From DASQFI01 sp035633215 (GTDB lineage Bacteria > Acidobacteriota > Vicinamibacteria > Vicinamibacterales > SCN-69-37): a DNA stretch of 64,000 nt. A model generated the notes under the pieces. That model saw nothing but the letters and a program-made list of their open reading frames with translations. It was not told the origin of the DNA and did no database searches. A program made the translations under genes and the position numbers. Of the stretch, positions 41,786-51,482 are shown piece after piece (positions within the stretch are counted from its first letter, which is position 1; each line of letters starts with the position of its first letter). The stretch is from positions 310,001-374,000 of the forward strand of contig DASQFI010000039.1 of NCBI GenBank assembly GCA_035633215.1. Reading direction: 5' to 3'.

Positions 41786-41925
41786 GCATCGCTCGATCGA
41801 TCTATTGAAAATCGCTTGTCTTACTGCAACGATCTCGGTCGCCCTGTCGATCTATCAAGAGACGCTTGCTTTCCAGCGTCGAGGTTTTCAATAGATCGAT
41901 AGATCGATCGCCCAATCGATCGATG
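41786..41925. repeat. GATC-type inverted repeat between the GT-C gene and nuoN
   Basis: The outer arms (41786-41811 and about 41885-41925) contain GATCGATCTATTGAAAA and its reverse complement. An inner hairpin, GACGCT-(8 nt)-AGCGTC, is included. It lies between two converging genes and may act as a two-way terminator. Related to 14227-14346. Confidence 0.7.
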
Positions 41926-41938
41926 CGCCCGACAATCG

Positions 41939-43408
41939 TCAGAAGATTGACTTGACGGAGTCGGCGGCGATCGAGAGCAGCCTGCCGGGCAGAACGCCCA
42001 GATAGAACACGCCCACCAGCGCGAGCAGCATGCCGGCCAATGCGAGTGACGCCACGGGAGGCCGATGGCCGGGCGCCGTTTCGTCGCTCATGTACATGAG
42101 AACGACGATCCGCAGGTAGAAGAAGACGGCGATGACGCTCGTCAGCACGCCGAGGACCGCGAGCGCGATCAGGCCTTCCTGCACCGCCGCGCTGAAGATG
42201 TACCACTTCGCGATGAACCCGACCGTCGGCGGAAAGCCGCCGAGCGAAAGCAGGAACACCGTCAGCAGCGCCGCCAGGCCAGGCCGTTCGTTCCCGAGGC
42301 CCGCGAACTCGCGGACATCGTCGTGCGGCCGATCGTTGGTCGACAGCGCGGCGAGCACGCCGAACGCGCCGAGGTTGGTGATGGCGTACGCGACCAGGTA
42401 GAACAGGATCGCGGCCTTGCCGGCGGCGTTGGCGGCGACGAGGCCGACCAGCAGGTAGCCGGCGTGGGCGATGCTCGAGTACGCGAGCATACGCTTGACG
42501 CTCGACTGCGCGACGCCGACGACCGTGCCCAGAATCATCGTGATCCCGGCGATCGCCGAGAGCACCGGTGCCCACCCGATGGCGTGGTCGGCGCTCGCCG
42601 GGAGCGCGCGCAACGGCTCGAGCGTGGAGAGAAACACGCGCACGAACGCGGCGAACGCGGCCGCCTTGACCCCGGTGGACATGAAGCCGGTCACGAGCGT
42701 CGGCGCGCCTTGGTACGCGTCTGGCGTCCACATGTGGAACGGCACGGCCGAGACCTTGAAGGCGAACCCGACCAGCAGGAAGATCATCGCGAGCACCAGC
42801 AGCACGTTGGGGTTGAGCGCCGACGCCGCCACGCGCATGCCGAGCTCGTCCAGTTTCGTCGTCCCCGACACGGCGTACGCGAGCGCGATGCCGTAGAGAA
42901 AAAACGCGCTCGAGAACGCGCCGAGCACGAAGTACTTGAACGCCGCTTCGGCGCCCGCCTCGCTGGAACGTTTGATGCCGGTCAGGACGTAGACGCCGAG
43001 CGACATGATTTCGAGCGCGAGGAAGATGATCAGCAGGTCGCGCGTGGACCCCATGAGCATCATGCCCACGATCGAAAACAGCATCAGCGCGTAGTACTCG
43101 CCCTGGGGCAAACGGTCGCGCTCGGACGAACCGGAGGACAGCAGCACCGTCAACAGGCCGATGCCGCAGATCGTGACGTTGAGGAAAATGCCGAAGTTGT
43201 CGAGGACGATGACGCCGAAGCCGACCCGGTTGAGGCCCCACTGCAGCACCGACGTGACGATGGCGCCGGTGAGACCGATGATGGCGAGCCCTGCGAGGGG
43301 CATGCGCTCGTTCTTGCGACGCAGGGCCTCGGCGAGGAGCACGGCGCACGCCGTCAGCGTGACGATGAGGACCGGCGTGATCGTGTGGAGATCGAGCCAG
43401 GTGATCAT
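41939..43408 (-). CDS. nuoN: NADH-quinone oxidoreductase subunit N
   Basis: A 489-residue antiporter-like proton-pumping subunit of complex I with about fourteen spans. It starts MITWLDLHTITPVLIVTLTACAVLLAEAL. The key helix VKRMLAYSSIAHAGYLLVGL and the lysine-bearing AFKVSAVPFHMWTPDAYQGAP mark the family. The ATG overlaps the nuoM stop (ATGA). It is the last gene of the operon. Confidence 0.96.
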   Translation of the reverse strand: MITWLDLHTITPVLIVTLTACAVLLAEALRRKNERMPLAGLAIIGLTGAIVTSVLQWGLNRVGFGVIVLDNFGIFLNVTICGIGLLTVLLSSGSSERDRLPQGEYYALMLFSIVGMMLMGSTRDLLIIFLALEIMSLGVYVLTGIKRSSEAGAEAAFKYFVLGAFSSAFFLYGIALAYAVSGTTKLDELGMRVAASALNPNVLLVLAMIFLLVGFAFKVSAVPFHMWTPDAYQGAPTLVTGFMSTGVKAAAFAAFVRVFLSTLEPLRALPASADHAIGWAPVLSAIAGITMILGTVVGVAQSSVKRMLAYSSIAHAGYLLVGLVAANAAGKAAILFYLVAYAITNLGAFGVLAALSTNDRPHDDVREFAGLGNERPGLAALLTVFLLSLGGFPPTVGFIAKWYIFSAAVQEGLIALAVLGVLTSVIAVFFYLRIVVLMYMSDETAPGHRPPVASLALAGMLLALVGVFYLGVLPGRLLSIAADSVKSIF

Positions 43409-45084
43409 CGGCGGACCTCGTCAGGCCGAAGGCCAAGGGCCGAAGGCCGAAGTGGCAAGCCGGAATTGACCGTTCGATTGGCAGGCGTCGACGAATCGGG
43501 ACCTTCTTCGGCCTTCGGCCTTCGGCCTTCGGCCTGATCCACCGGCAGCAACAACTCGGTGTTCACCGGCCGCCTCGGCACCGACAGCGGCCGTACCTGC
43601 TCGATCGTCTTGCGCACGGCCGGCTCCATCGGCTTCAGGAACCAGTTCGGCACGACGCCCATCACAATCGCGCTCGCACAGATCGGCGCGATCACGAACC
43701 ACTCGCGCAGACTGAGATCGCGGAGACCGCGATTCTTGTCGTTCGTCAGCGGGCCGTAGTTCACGCGCTGGAACATCCACAACATGTAGACGGCGGACAG
43801 GATGACGCCCGAGGCGGCCACCGCCGTATAGATGCTCGCGCGGTCGGGATCGAACTGGCCGGTGAACGATCCGAGCAGGATGAGGAACTCGCCGACGAAG
43901 CCGTTCATGCCGGGCAGCGCGATCGACGCCAGCGTGATCAGCAGGAATGCGGCGACGAGCTGCGGCATGACGGTCTTCAGTCCGCCGTACTCCGAAATCA
44001 GCCGCGTATGACGGCGATCGGAGAGCATGCCGACGATGAGGAAGAGACCGCCGGTCGAGATGCCGTGCGCGAGCATCTGGTAGACGGCGCCCTGGACGCC
44101 GTTGATGTTGAGCGCGCAGATGCCGAGCACGACGAAGCCCAGGTGGCTGACCGAGGAGTACGCCACCAGCTTCTTCATGTCGGGCTGCACCATCGCGACG
44201 AGCGCGCCGTAGACGATGCCGACGATGGCGAGAATCGCGAGATACGGCGCGAACGTCATCGCCGCTTCCGGGAAGAGCGGGAACGCGAACCGCAGCAGAC
44301 CGTACGTCCCCATTTTCAGGAGAACGCCGGCCAGAAGGACCGACCCGGCGGTCGGCGCCTCGACGTGCGCGTCCGGCAGCCAGGTGTGAAACGGGAACAG
44401 CGGGACCTTGATGGCAAAGGCGACGGCAAACGCCAGGAACAGCCACGTTTGCAGCATCGCCGGGACGTCCAGCGCGACCAGATCCGCCAGGTCGAAGCTC
44501 GGCACGCCCATCACCGTCTGGTGGTGATACGCCATCCAGATGATCGCGATGAGCATCAGGACGCTGCCCGCCATGGTGTACAGGATGAACTTCACCGCGG
44601 CGTAGATCCGGCGCTCGTAGCCCCAGACCCCGATGAGGAAGTACATCGGGATCAGCATCGCGTCCCAGAACAGATAGAAGAGGAAGAGATCGATCGAGAC
44701 GAAGACGCCAATCATCGCGGCTTCGAGCGCGAGCATGAAGAACGCGAACTCGCGCACGCGCTTCTCGATCGACTCCCAGGAGCACAGGATCGAGATCGGT
44801 GTGAGGAACGTGGTCAGGATGACGAGCAGCAGGCTGATCCCGTCGACGCCGATGTGGTACGAAATCCCGAAGTCGGGCAACCAGGTGTAGCGCTCGACGA
44901 ACTGATATTCGGCCGACGTCGCATCGAAGCCCGCCCAGACCGCCAGGCTCAGGATGAATGTCGCCAGCGACACCAGGAGCGCCAGTTGCCGCGCCAGCGC
45001 GTCGCGGCCGCGGCCGGTCATGAGCACCGCGACGCCGCCGACGAGGGGGAGCAGAACGAGAACGGTCAGGAGTGGAAAGCTCAT
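43405..45084 (-). CDS. nuoM: NADH-quinone oxidoreductase subunit M
   Basis: A 559-residue antiporter-like subunit of complex I. The chosen ATG at 45084 gives MSFPLLTVLVLLPLVGGVAVLMTG; an upstream TTG in the same frame would start inside a heptad repeat and is rejected. Motifs include FIEKRVREFAFFMLALEAAM-like helix 5 (EFAFFMLALEAAMIGVF), LIGVWGYERR, KVPLFPFHTWLPDAHVEAPT and KLVAYSSVSHLGFVVLGI. No Shine-Dalgarno is seen before the ATG. The last ~45 residues include a non-native tract (QAEGRRPKAEEGPDSS and on) coded by a GGCCGAA inverted repeat, after which the stop/start overlap with nuoN is intact. Confidence 0.95.
   Translation of the reverse strand: MSFPLLTVLVLLPLVGGVAVLMTGRGRDALARQLALLVSLATFILSLAVWAGFDATSAEYQFVERYTWLPDFGISYHIGVDGISLLLVILTTFLTPISILCSWESIEKRVREFAFFMLALEAAMIGVFVSIDLFLFYLFWDAMLIPMYFLIGVWGYERRIYAAVKFILYTMAGSVLMLIAIIWMAYHHQTVMGVPSFDLADLVALDVPAMLQTWLFLAFAVAFAIKVPLFPFHTWLPDAHVEAPTAGSVLLAGVLLKMGTYGLLRFAFPLFPEAAMTFAPYLAILAIVGIVYGALVAMVQPDMKKLVAYSSVSHLGFVVLGICALNINGVQGAVYQMLAHGISTGGLFLIVGMLSDRRHTRLISEYGGLKTVMPQLVAAFLLITLASIALPGMNGFVGEFLILLGSFTGQFDPDRASIYTAVAASGVILSAVYMLWMFQRVNYGPLTNDKNRGLRDLSLREWFVIAPICASAIVMGVVPNWFLKPMEPAVRKTIEQVRPLSVPRRPVNTELLLPVDQAEGRRPKAEEGPDSSTPANRTVNSGLPLRPSALGLRPDEVRR
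43421..43536. repeat. GGCCGAA heptad inverted repeat inside the 3' end of nuoM
   Basis: A 116-bp element bounded by TCAGGCC and GGCCTGA. The arms (43421-43452 and 43503-43536) are runs of GGCCGAA and its complement. It is read in frame as part of nuoM and ends before the ATGA junction with nuoN. Confidence 0.8.
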
Positions 45085-45094
45085 GCTGGCCGCT

Positions 45095-45250
45095 GAGAAG
45101 GGCAAAGGGCAGAGGGCACAGGGCAAAGGAGAGGGCGAAGGGGAAAGGGCACAGGGTGACCACTCCTCTTCGTCGCTACCTGAACCGCAACCTTCTGACC
45201 CTTCACCTTTTCCCTCTCCTTTGCCCTCTGCCCTTTGCCCTCTGCCCTTC
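45095..45250. repeat. GGGCAAA heptad inverted repeat between nuoL and nuoM
   Basis: Arms at 45095-45135 and 45212-45250 are near-identical inverted arrays of GGGCAAA/GGGCAGA units ending GGAGAGGG. On the minus strand the right arm starts on the base after the nuoL TAA (TAA|GAAGGGC). The left arm ends 10 bp before the nuoM ATG. The arm sequence matches the copy at 49290-49459 with few changes. Confidence 0.85.
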
Positions 45251-47215
<1,965 letters not shown>

Positions 47216-47219
47216 GCGG

Positions 47220-47531
47220 TCACCACTTGAGCGTCGTGAAGGCGTCCGGACTGAGCGATTCCCTGTGCCGGAAGAGCGCGATGATGATGGCGAGGCCGAC
47301 CGCCGCCTCGGCGGCGGCCACGGTCATGACGAAGAACACGATGATCTGCCCGTCTACCGTCTGCAGATAGCGATCGACGGCGACGAACGTCAGGTTGACC
47401 GCGTTCAGCATGATCTCGACCGAGAGCAGGATCGTGATCAGGTTGCGGCGCAGGAACACCCCGGCCGTGCCGATGGCAAACAGCACGGCCGACAACGCGA
47501 GATACGAATTCAGCGTCGGCTCAGGCAGCAT
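47220..47531 (-). CDS. nuoK: NADH-quinone oxidoreductase subunit K
   Basis: A 103-residue membrane subunit with three spans. The ATG at 47531 gives MLPEPTLNSYLALSAVLFAIG; a TTG two codons upstream is also possible. The conserved glutamates are in LLSVEIMLNAVNL and AAAEAAVGLAIIIALFR, both needed for proton transfer. It follows nuoJ after a TTCGAAG heptad repeat of about 40 bp and precedes nuoL by 4 bp. Confidence 0.95.
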   Translation of the reverse strand: MLPEPTLNSYLALSAVLFAIGTAGVFLRRNLITILLSVEIMLNAVNLTFVAVDRYLQTVDGQIIVFFVMTVAAAEAAVGLAIIIALFRHRESLSPDAFTTLKW

Positions 47532-47545
47532 CGTCAACTCGAGTC

Positions 47546-47585
47546 GACTTCCGAAGTTCGAAGTTCGAAGTTCGAAGTGTGAAGT
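47546..47585 (-). repeat. TTCGAAG heptad array between nuoJ and nuoK
   Basis: Four to five tandem TTCGAAG units. On the minus strand the array starts on the base after the nuoJ TGA (TGA|ACTTCAC). Confidence 0.8.
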
Positions 47586-48104
47586 TCAATGCGGTTCCTT
47601 CCGGGCCAGGATGATCGAGCCGACCATCGCGACGAGGATCAGCACCGACGTCGCCTCGAACGCAAAGGAGTACTCCGTGAACAGCTTCACGCCGATGTCG
47701 TAGACCGTGGGCTGGCGGACGACGTCGCCCGACGGCATGCGCGCCGGCGTGAGCTTCACGAGCGCGACGGCCAGCTCAATCACCAGAATGGCCGAGAGCA
47801 CCGCGCCGAACCGCCGCGGCCCGGCGCCGCCGAGCAGCCGCGCGTGATAGCCGGCCGGCACGTCTTCCGTCGGCACGTTCAGCAGCATGACGACGAACAG
47901 GAAGAGCACCATGATCGCGCCGGCGTAGATGATGATCTGGATCGCGGCGACGAACGGCGCGTCGAGCAGGACGTACAAGCCGGACAGCCCGCCGAACGAG
48001 ACGATGAGCAGCAAGACGCTGTACATGGGATTGCGCTGGCCGACGACCAGCACGGAGGCGGTCACCGTCACCGCCGCCAACCCCCAGAACATCAGCGTCT
48101 CCAT
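47586..48104 (-). CDS. nuoJ: NADH-quinone oxidoreductase subunit J
   Basis: A 172-residue membrane subunit with five spans. It starts METLMFWGLAAVTVTASVLVVGQRNPMYSVLLL. The conserved helix 3 with a pi-bulge is in FVAAIQIIIYAGAIMVLFLFVVMLLN. It follows nuoH directly where nuoI would normally lie; the 140-bp gap holds only repeats. nuoK follows. Confidence 0.95.
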   Translation of the reverse strand: METLMFWGLAAVTVTASVLVVGQRNPMYSVLLLIVSFGGLSGLYVLLDAPFVAAIQIIIYAGAIMVLFLFVVMLLNVPTEDVPAGYHARLLGGAGPRRFGAVLSAILVIELAVALVKLTPARMPSGDVVRQPTVYDIGVKLFTEYSFAFEATSVLILVAMVGSIILARKEPH

Positions 48105-48244
48105 AGTTACCCTGGGGACTTCGTCCCCAGACCCCTTACACGCTCACTCGCGCAACTCGCCTCCACAGAAAAGCACTCAGGCAAGTTGCGCTCCGTTCGC
48201 GTGGCTCGCTCGCATGGCTCGCTCGCTCCCGCCCTGTCGCCCCC
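48105..48244. repeat. Repeat-filled nuoH-nuoJ spacer, at the usual place of nuoI
   Basis: Contains a hairpin CTGGGGA-CTTCG-TCCCCAG (48112-48130), a GGCTCGCTCGC direct repeat (about 48200-48228), and nothing that codes for the two CxxCxxCxxxCP motifs of NuoI. Confidence 0.7.
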
Positions 48245-49273
48245 CTACCAGCCGAACTGAATCACGACGAACGCGGTGACGAGCAGGTTCAGGACCGCGG
48301 CCGGCAGCAGATACTTCCAGCCGAACTCCATCAGCTGGTCGTAGCGGTACCGCGGCAGCGTCCACCGCATCCAGATGTAGAAGAAGAGCAGCGCGAACAC
48401 CTTCACGAGGAACCAGATCCATTCGAAGCCGGCCGGCAGCGGAAACGGCCCGTGCCAGCCGCCGAGGAAGAGGTCCGTGGCCACGGCCGAGACCGTGACC
48501 ATGTTCACGTATTCGGCCAGGAAGAAGAGCGCGAAGCTCATCGAGCTGTATTCGGTGTGATAGCCGGCGACCAGCTCCTGCTCCGCTTCCGGAAAATCGA
48601 ACGGCGCGCGGTTCGTCTCGGCGACCCCCGCGATCAGGAAGAAGAGAAATCCGAACGGCTGCAGGAACAGGTACCACTTCGGGATCACTCCGAACCAGTA
48701 GCCCGCCTGCTGGTCCACGATGTCGCGAAGCGAGAGCGACCCGGCCAGCATGATGACGGCGGCAAACGAGAGCCCGTACGAGATCTCGTAGCTGATCATC
48801 TGCGCCGACGATCGCAGACCGCCGAGCAGCGAGTATTTGCTGTTCGAGCTCCAGCCCGCGAGGACGATGCCGTACACACCCATCGAGGTGATGGCGAAGA
48901 TGACCAGCAGACCAACGTTGACGTCGGCCGCCGCCAGCCGGACAGGCCGGTCCAGGAGTCCCCAGAACGTCGTGTCGGCCCCGAACGGCACGACCGCGAA
49001 CGCGGCAAACGCCGCGGTCGCCGAGAGGATCGGTGCCGCATAAAAGAGGATGCTGTCGGCCGCCTTGGGCCGGACCTCTTCCTTGAACATCAGCTTGATG
49101 ATGTCGGCAAGCGGCTGCAGCAGGCCCTGCGGGCCGACGAGGTACGGGCCGTATCGCTGCTGCACGAACGCCGCGACCTTCCGCTCCATGTACACCATCA
49201 CGGCCGCCGAATTCAGCAGCATGAAAAAGGTGAACCCGATAACGATGAGCTGCGCGATCAGTTCGGGAGTCAC
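48245..49273 (-). CDS. nuoH: NADH-quinone oxidoreductase subunit H
   Basis: A 342-residue membrane subunit that links the quinone site to the proton-pumping arm. It starts MTPELIAQLIVIGFTFFMLLNSAAVMVYMERKVAAF (GTG codon). The conserved loop QQRYGPYLVGPQGLLQPLADIIK, the charged ETNRAPFDFPEAEQELVAGYHTEYSSM and the C-terminal LPRYRYDQLM are all present. It directly follows nuoF across a heptad repeat where nuoG is expected. Confidence 0.97.
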   Translation of the reverse strand: MTPELIAQLIVIGFTFFMLLNSAAVMVYMERKVAAFVQQRYGPYLVGPQGLLQPLADIIKLMFKEEVRPKAADSILFYAAPILSATAAFAAFAVVPFGADTTFWGLLDRPVRLAAADVNVGLLVIFAITSMGVYGIVLAGWSSNSKYSLLGGLRSSAQMISYEISYGLSFAAVIMLAGSLSLRDIVDQQAGYWFGVIPKWYLFLQPFGFLFFLIAGVAETNRAPFDFPEAEQELVAGYHTEYSSMSFALFFLAEYVNMVTVSAVATDLFLGGWHGPFPLPAGFEWIWFLVKVFALLFFYIWMRWTLPRYRYDQLMEFGWKYLLPAAVLNLLVTAFVVIQFGW

Positions 49274-49289
49274 GAGGTCTGTTCACCTC

Positions 49290-49459
49290 GAGAAGGGCAA
49301 AGGGCAGAGGGCAAAGGGCAAAGGAGAGGGGAAAGGGAAAAGGGCCAAGGTGGAGGGGCTGGAACCCCACCTCCGATACGAGGAACGAACCGTCTGAACC
49401 TCTTCCCTCTCACCTTCACCCTCTCCTTTGCCCTTTGCCCTCTGCCCTTTGCCCTTCTC
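49290..49459. repeat. GGGCAAA heptad inverted repeat between nuoF and nuoH, at the usual place of nuoG
   Basis: Perfect 41-bp inverted arms at 49290-49330 and 49419-49459, each made of GGGCAAA/GGGCAGA units with the ends GAGAAGGGC and GGAGAGGG. The interior is about 88 bp of unrelated sequence. On the minus strand the first base pairs of the arm are part of the nuoF TGA. Confidence 0.9.
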
Positions 49460-50762
49460 AATGGGCCGCCCCGACACGCGCGCCGGAGCGCCAGGGCGCG
49501 GGAACAGTACAGCGGCCCTCCCGCACGTGCGCTTCGTACTCCGCCTGGAACAGCTTGATCGTGGACAAGACCGGCGTCGCCGCGGCGTCGCCGAACGCGC
49601 AGAGCGTCTTGCCGAGGATGTTGTTGCTGACCGAGAGCAGCAGGTCGATGTCGCGCTTCTGCCCGTCGCCGTTCTCGATCTTGCTCAAGATCCGGAACAG
49701 CCAATCGCAGCCCTCCCGGCACGGCGTGCACTTGCCGCACGACTCGTGCTTGTAGAAGTGCAGCAGGTTCTGCGCCGCCCAGACCATGCAGGTCGTGTCG
49801 TCCATGACGATGATGCCGGCCGAGCCGAGCAGCGAGCCGGCTTTGGCGATGCCGTCGAAGCTGGCGGGAATGTCGAGCTGGTCCGGCAGCAGCAGCGGCA
49901 CCGAGGACCCGCCCGGAATGACGGCCTTGAGCGCGCGGCCGCCGCGCATGCCGCCGGCGTATTTCGGATCGTAGATGAGGTCGCGGAGCGAGACGTCCAT
50001 CGACGCCTCGAACGTGCCCGGGCGGTTGACGTGGCCGCTGATGCAGAAGAGCTTCGGGCCGCCGTTCTTCTCGGGGCCGATCGCCGCAAACCACTCGGCG
50101 CCGTGCTCGATGATGAGCGGCACGTTGCAGAGCGTCTCGACGTTGTTCACGGCGCTCGGACAGCCGTAGAGCCCGTGCGTCGCCGGAAACGGCGGCTTCA
50201 GCCGCGGCTGTGCACGTTTGCCCTCGAGCGACTCGATGAGCGCGGTTTCCTCGCCGGCTTCGTACGCGCCGGCGCCGCGGTGCACGTAGATCTCGCAGTC
50301 GAAGCCGGTCCCCAGGATGTTGCGCCCGATGAACCCCGCGGCGCGCGCCTTGTCGATTTCGGCCTCGAGGACCTTCTGCACGTGGAAGAACTCGCCGCGA
50401 ATGTAGATGTACGCGACTTTCGCGCCAATCGCGTGACAGCCGATGAGACACCCCTCGAACATCAGGTGCGGGTTGCGCTCCATCAGCACGTGGTCCTTGA
50501 ACGTGCCGGGCTCGCTCTCGTCCGCGTTGCAGCAGAGGTACTTGGGCTTGGGCGACTTGCGATCGACGAACTGCCACTTCATGCCGGTCGGGAATCCGGC
50601 GCCGCCGCGCCCGCGCAGCCCCGAAGCTTTCACGACCTCGACGACGGCCTCGGGCGTCATGCCGAGCGCTTTCTTGAGCGCCTCGTAGCCGCCGTGCTTG
50701 ACGTAGAAGTCCAACGTCGCGGCGTCCGGCTCGGCGATGTGTGCGGTGAGTAAAGGTTCCAT
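49458..50762 (-). CDS. nuoF: NADH-quinone oxidoreductase subunit F
   Basis: A 434-residue flavoprotein that oxidises NADH and passes electrons to iron-sulfur clusters. The FMN/NADH motifs are SGLRGRGGAGFPTGMKW and GAGAYEAGEETALIESLEG. The N3 cluster ligands are in ESCGKCTPCREGCDWL with a last cysteine in LCAFGDAA. It starts MEPLLTAHIAEPDAATLDFYVKHGG. It follows nuoE after an AACTTAG heptad repeat. It is the most downstream of the hydrophilic genes, because nuoG is not there. Confidence 0.97.
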   Translation of the reverse strand: MEPLLTAHIAEPDAATLDFYVKHGGYEALKKALGMTPEAVVEVVKASGLRGRGGAGFPTGMKWQFVDRKSPKPKYLCCNADESEPGTFKDHVLMERNPHLMFEGCLIGCHAIGAKVAYIYIRGEFFHVQKVLEAEIDKARAAGFIGRNILGTGFDCEIYVHRGAGAYEAGEETALIESLEGKRAQPRLKPPFPATHGLYGCPSAVNNVETLCNVPLIIEHGAEWFAAIGPEKNGGPKLFCISGHVNRPGTFEASMDVSLRDLIYDPKYAGGMRGGRALKAVIPGGSSVPLLLPDQLDIPASFDGIAKAGSLLGSAGIIVMDDTTCMVWAAQNLLHFYKHESCGKCTPCREGCDWLFRILSKIENGDGQKRDIDLLLSVSNNILGKTLCAFGDAAATPVLSTIKLFQAEYEAHVREGRCTVPAPWRSGARVGAAH

Positions 50763-50763
50763 T

Positions 50764-50877
50764 GAGAACTTAGAACTGAGAACTCTGAACTAAGAACTGA
50801 AACCGCTTGCCCTGTCCAACGCGTGTCGTGACCCGACGGCCGAAGTTCTGAGTTCTCAGTTCTACGTTCTGAGTTGA
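50764..50877. repeat. AACTTAG heptad inverted repeat between nuoE and nuoF
   Basis: The left arm (50764-50803) reads GAACTTAGAACTGAGAACTC and the right arm (50845-50877) the complement type. On the minus strand it begins within four bases of the nuoE TAA and ends at the nuoF ATG. Confidence 0.8.
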
Positions 50878-50879
50878 CA

Positions 50880-51479
50880 TTATTTTTCCACTCTCAAATA
50901 ACACCCTGTCAGCGCCGCCGGCCCCTTCGCGCGCAGCGACGTGACGAGCGCGTTGGCGTCCTCGGGCTTCTGACATTCGTGCCAATGATCGTTGACGCCG
51001 ACGACCGGCGCCCGGTCGCACGCACCCAGACACTCGACCTCCAGCAGCGTGAACTCGCCCTGCTGATCGGTTTCTCCGGGCGCGATGCCGAGCGTTTTCG
51101 AAAGCTCTTCAGTCACCCGCTCCGCCCCCATGAGCGCGCACGAGAGCGTCCGGCAGACCTGGAGCACGTACCGGCCGACCGGCCGCGTGTAGAACATCGT
51201 GTAGAAGGACACGACCTCCTCGACCTCCGCGGCCGTGCAACCGATGACGCCGGCGACGTGCTGAATCGCGTTGAGCGTGACGTATCCCTGCTGGTGCTGC
51301 ACGAGGTACACCGCCGCGAGAATCGCCGATTTGCGTTGATCGACGGGATACCGCGCGCAGATCTCCTCCAGCCGGGCGCGGTTCGCGGGCGTGTACTCGA
51401 ACGCCGGTCCCTCTTCCGGCATGCCCCGGGCCGACTTGTGGTGGCCCCGGCCGTAGTCCATGGATGGGTGGAAGCTCAT
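50880..51479 (-). CDS. nuoE: NADH-quinone oxidoreductase subunit E
   Basis: A 199-residue thioredoxin-like subunit carrying the N1a 2Fe-2S cluster. The ligands are seen in QVCRTLSCALMGA and VECLGACDRAP. The N-terminal helical part has IDQRKSAILAAVYL-like sequence (YPVDQRKSAILAAVYLVQ). It starts MSFHPSMDYGRGHHKSARG, a His/Gly-rich tail that is longer than usual. nuoD ends 3 bp upstream. Confidence 0.96.
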   Translation of the reverse strand: MSFHPSMDYGRGHHKSARGMPEEGPAFEYTPANRARLEEICARYPVDQRKSAILAAVYLVQHQQGYVTLNAIQHVAGVIGCTAAEVEEVVSFYTMFYTRPVGRYVLQVCRTLSCALMGAERVTEELSKTLGIAPGETDQQGEFTLLEVECLGACDRAPVVGVNDHWHECQKPEDANALVTSLRAKGPAALTGCYLRVEK

Positions 51480-51482
51480 CTG

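Noticed and set aside
45085..45126. Upstream TTG start for nuoM (adding MPCALCPLPFSAAS)
   Set aside because: The extra residues are coded by the heptad repeat and are unlike any NuoM N-terminus.
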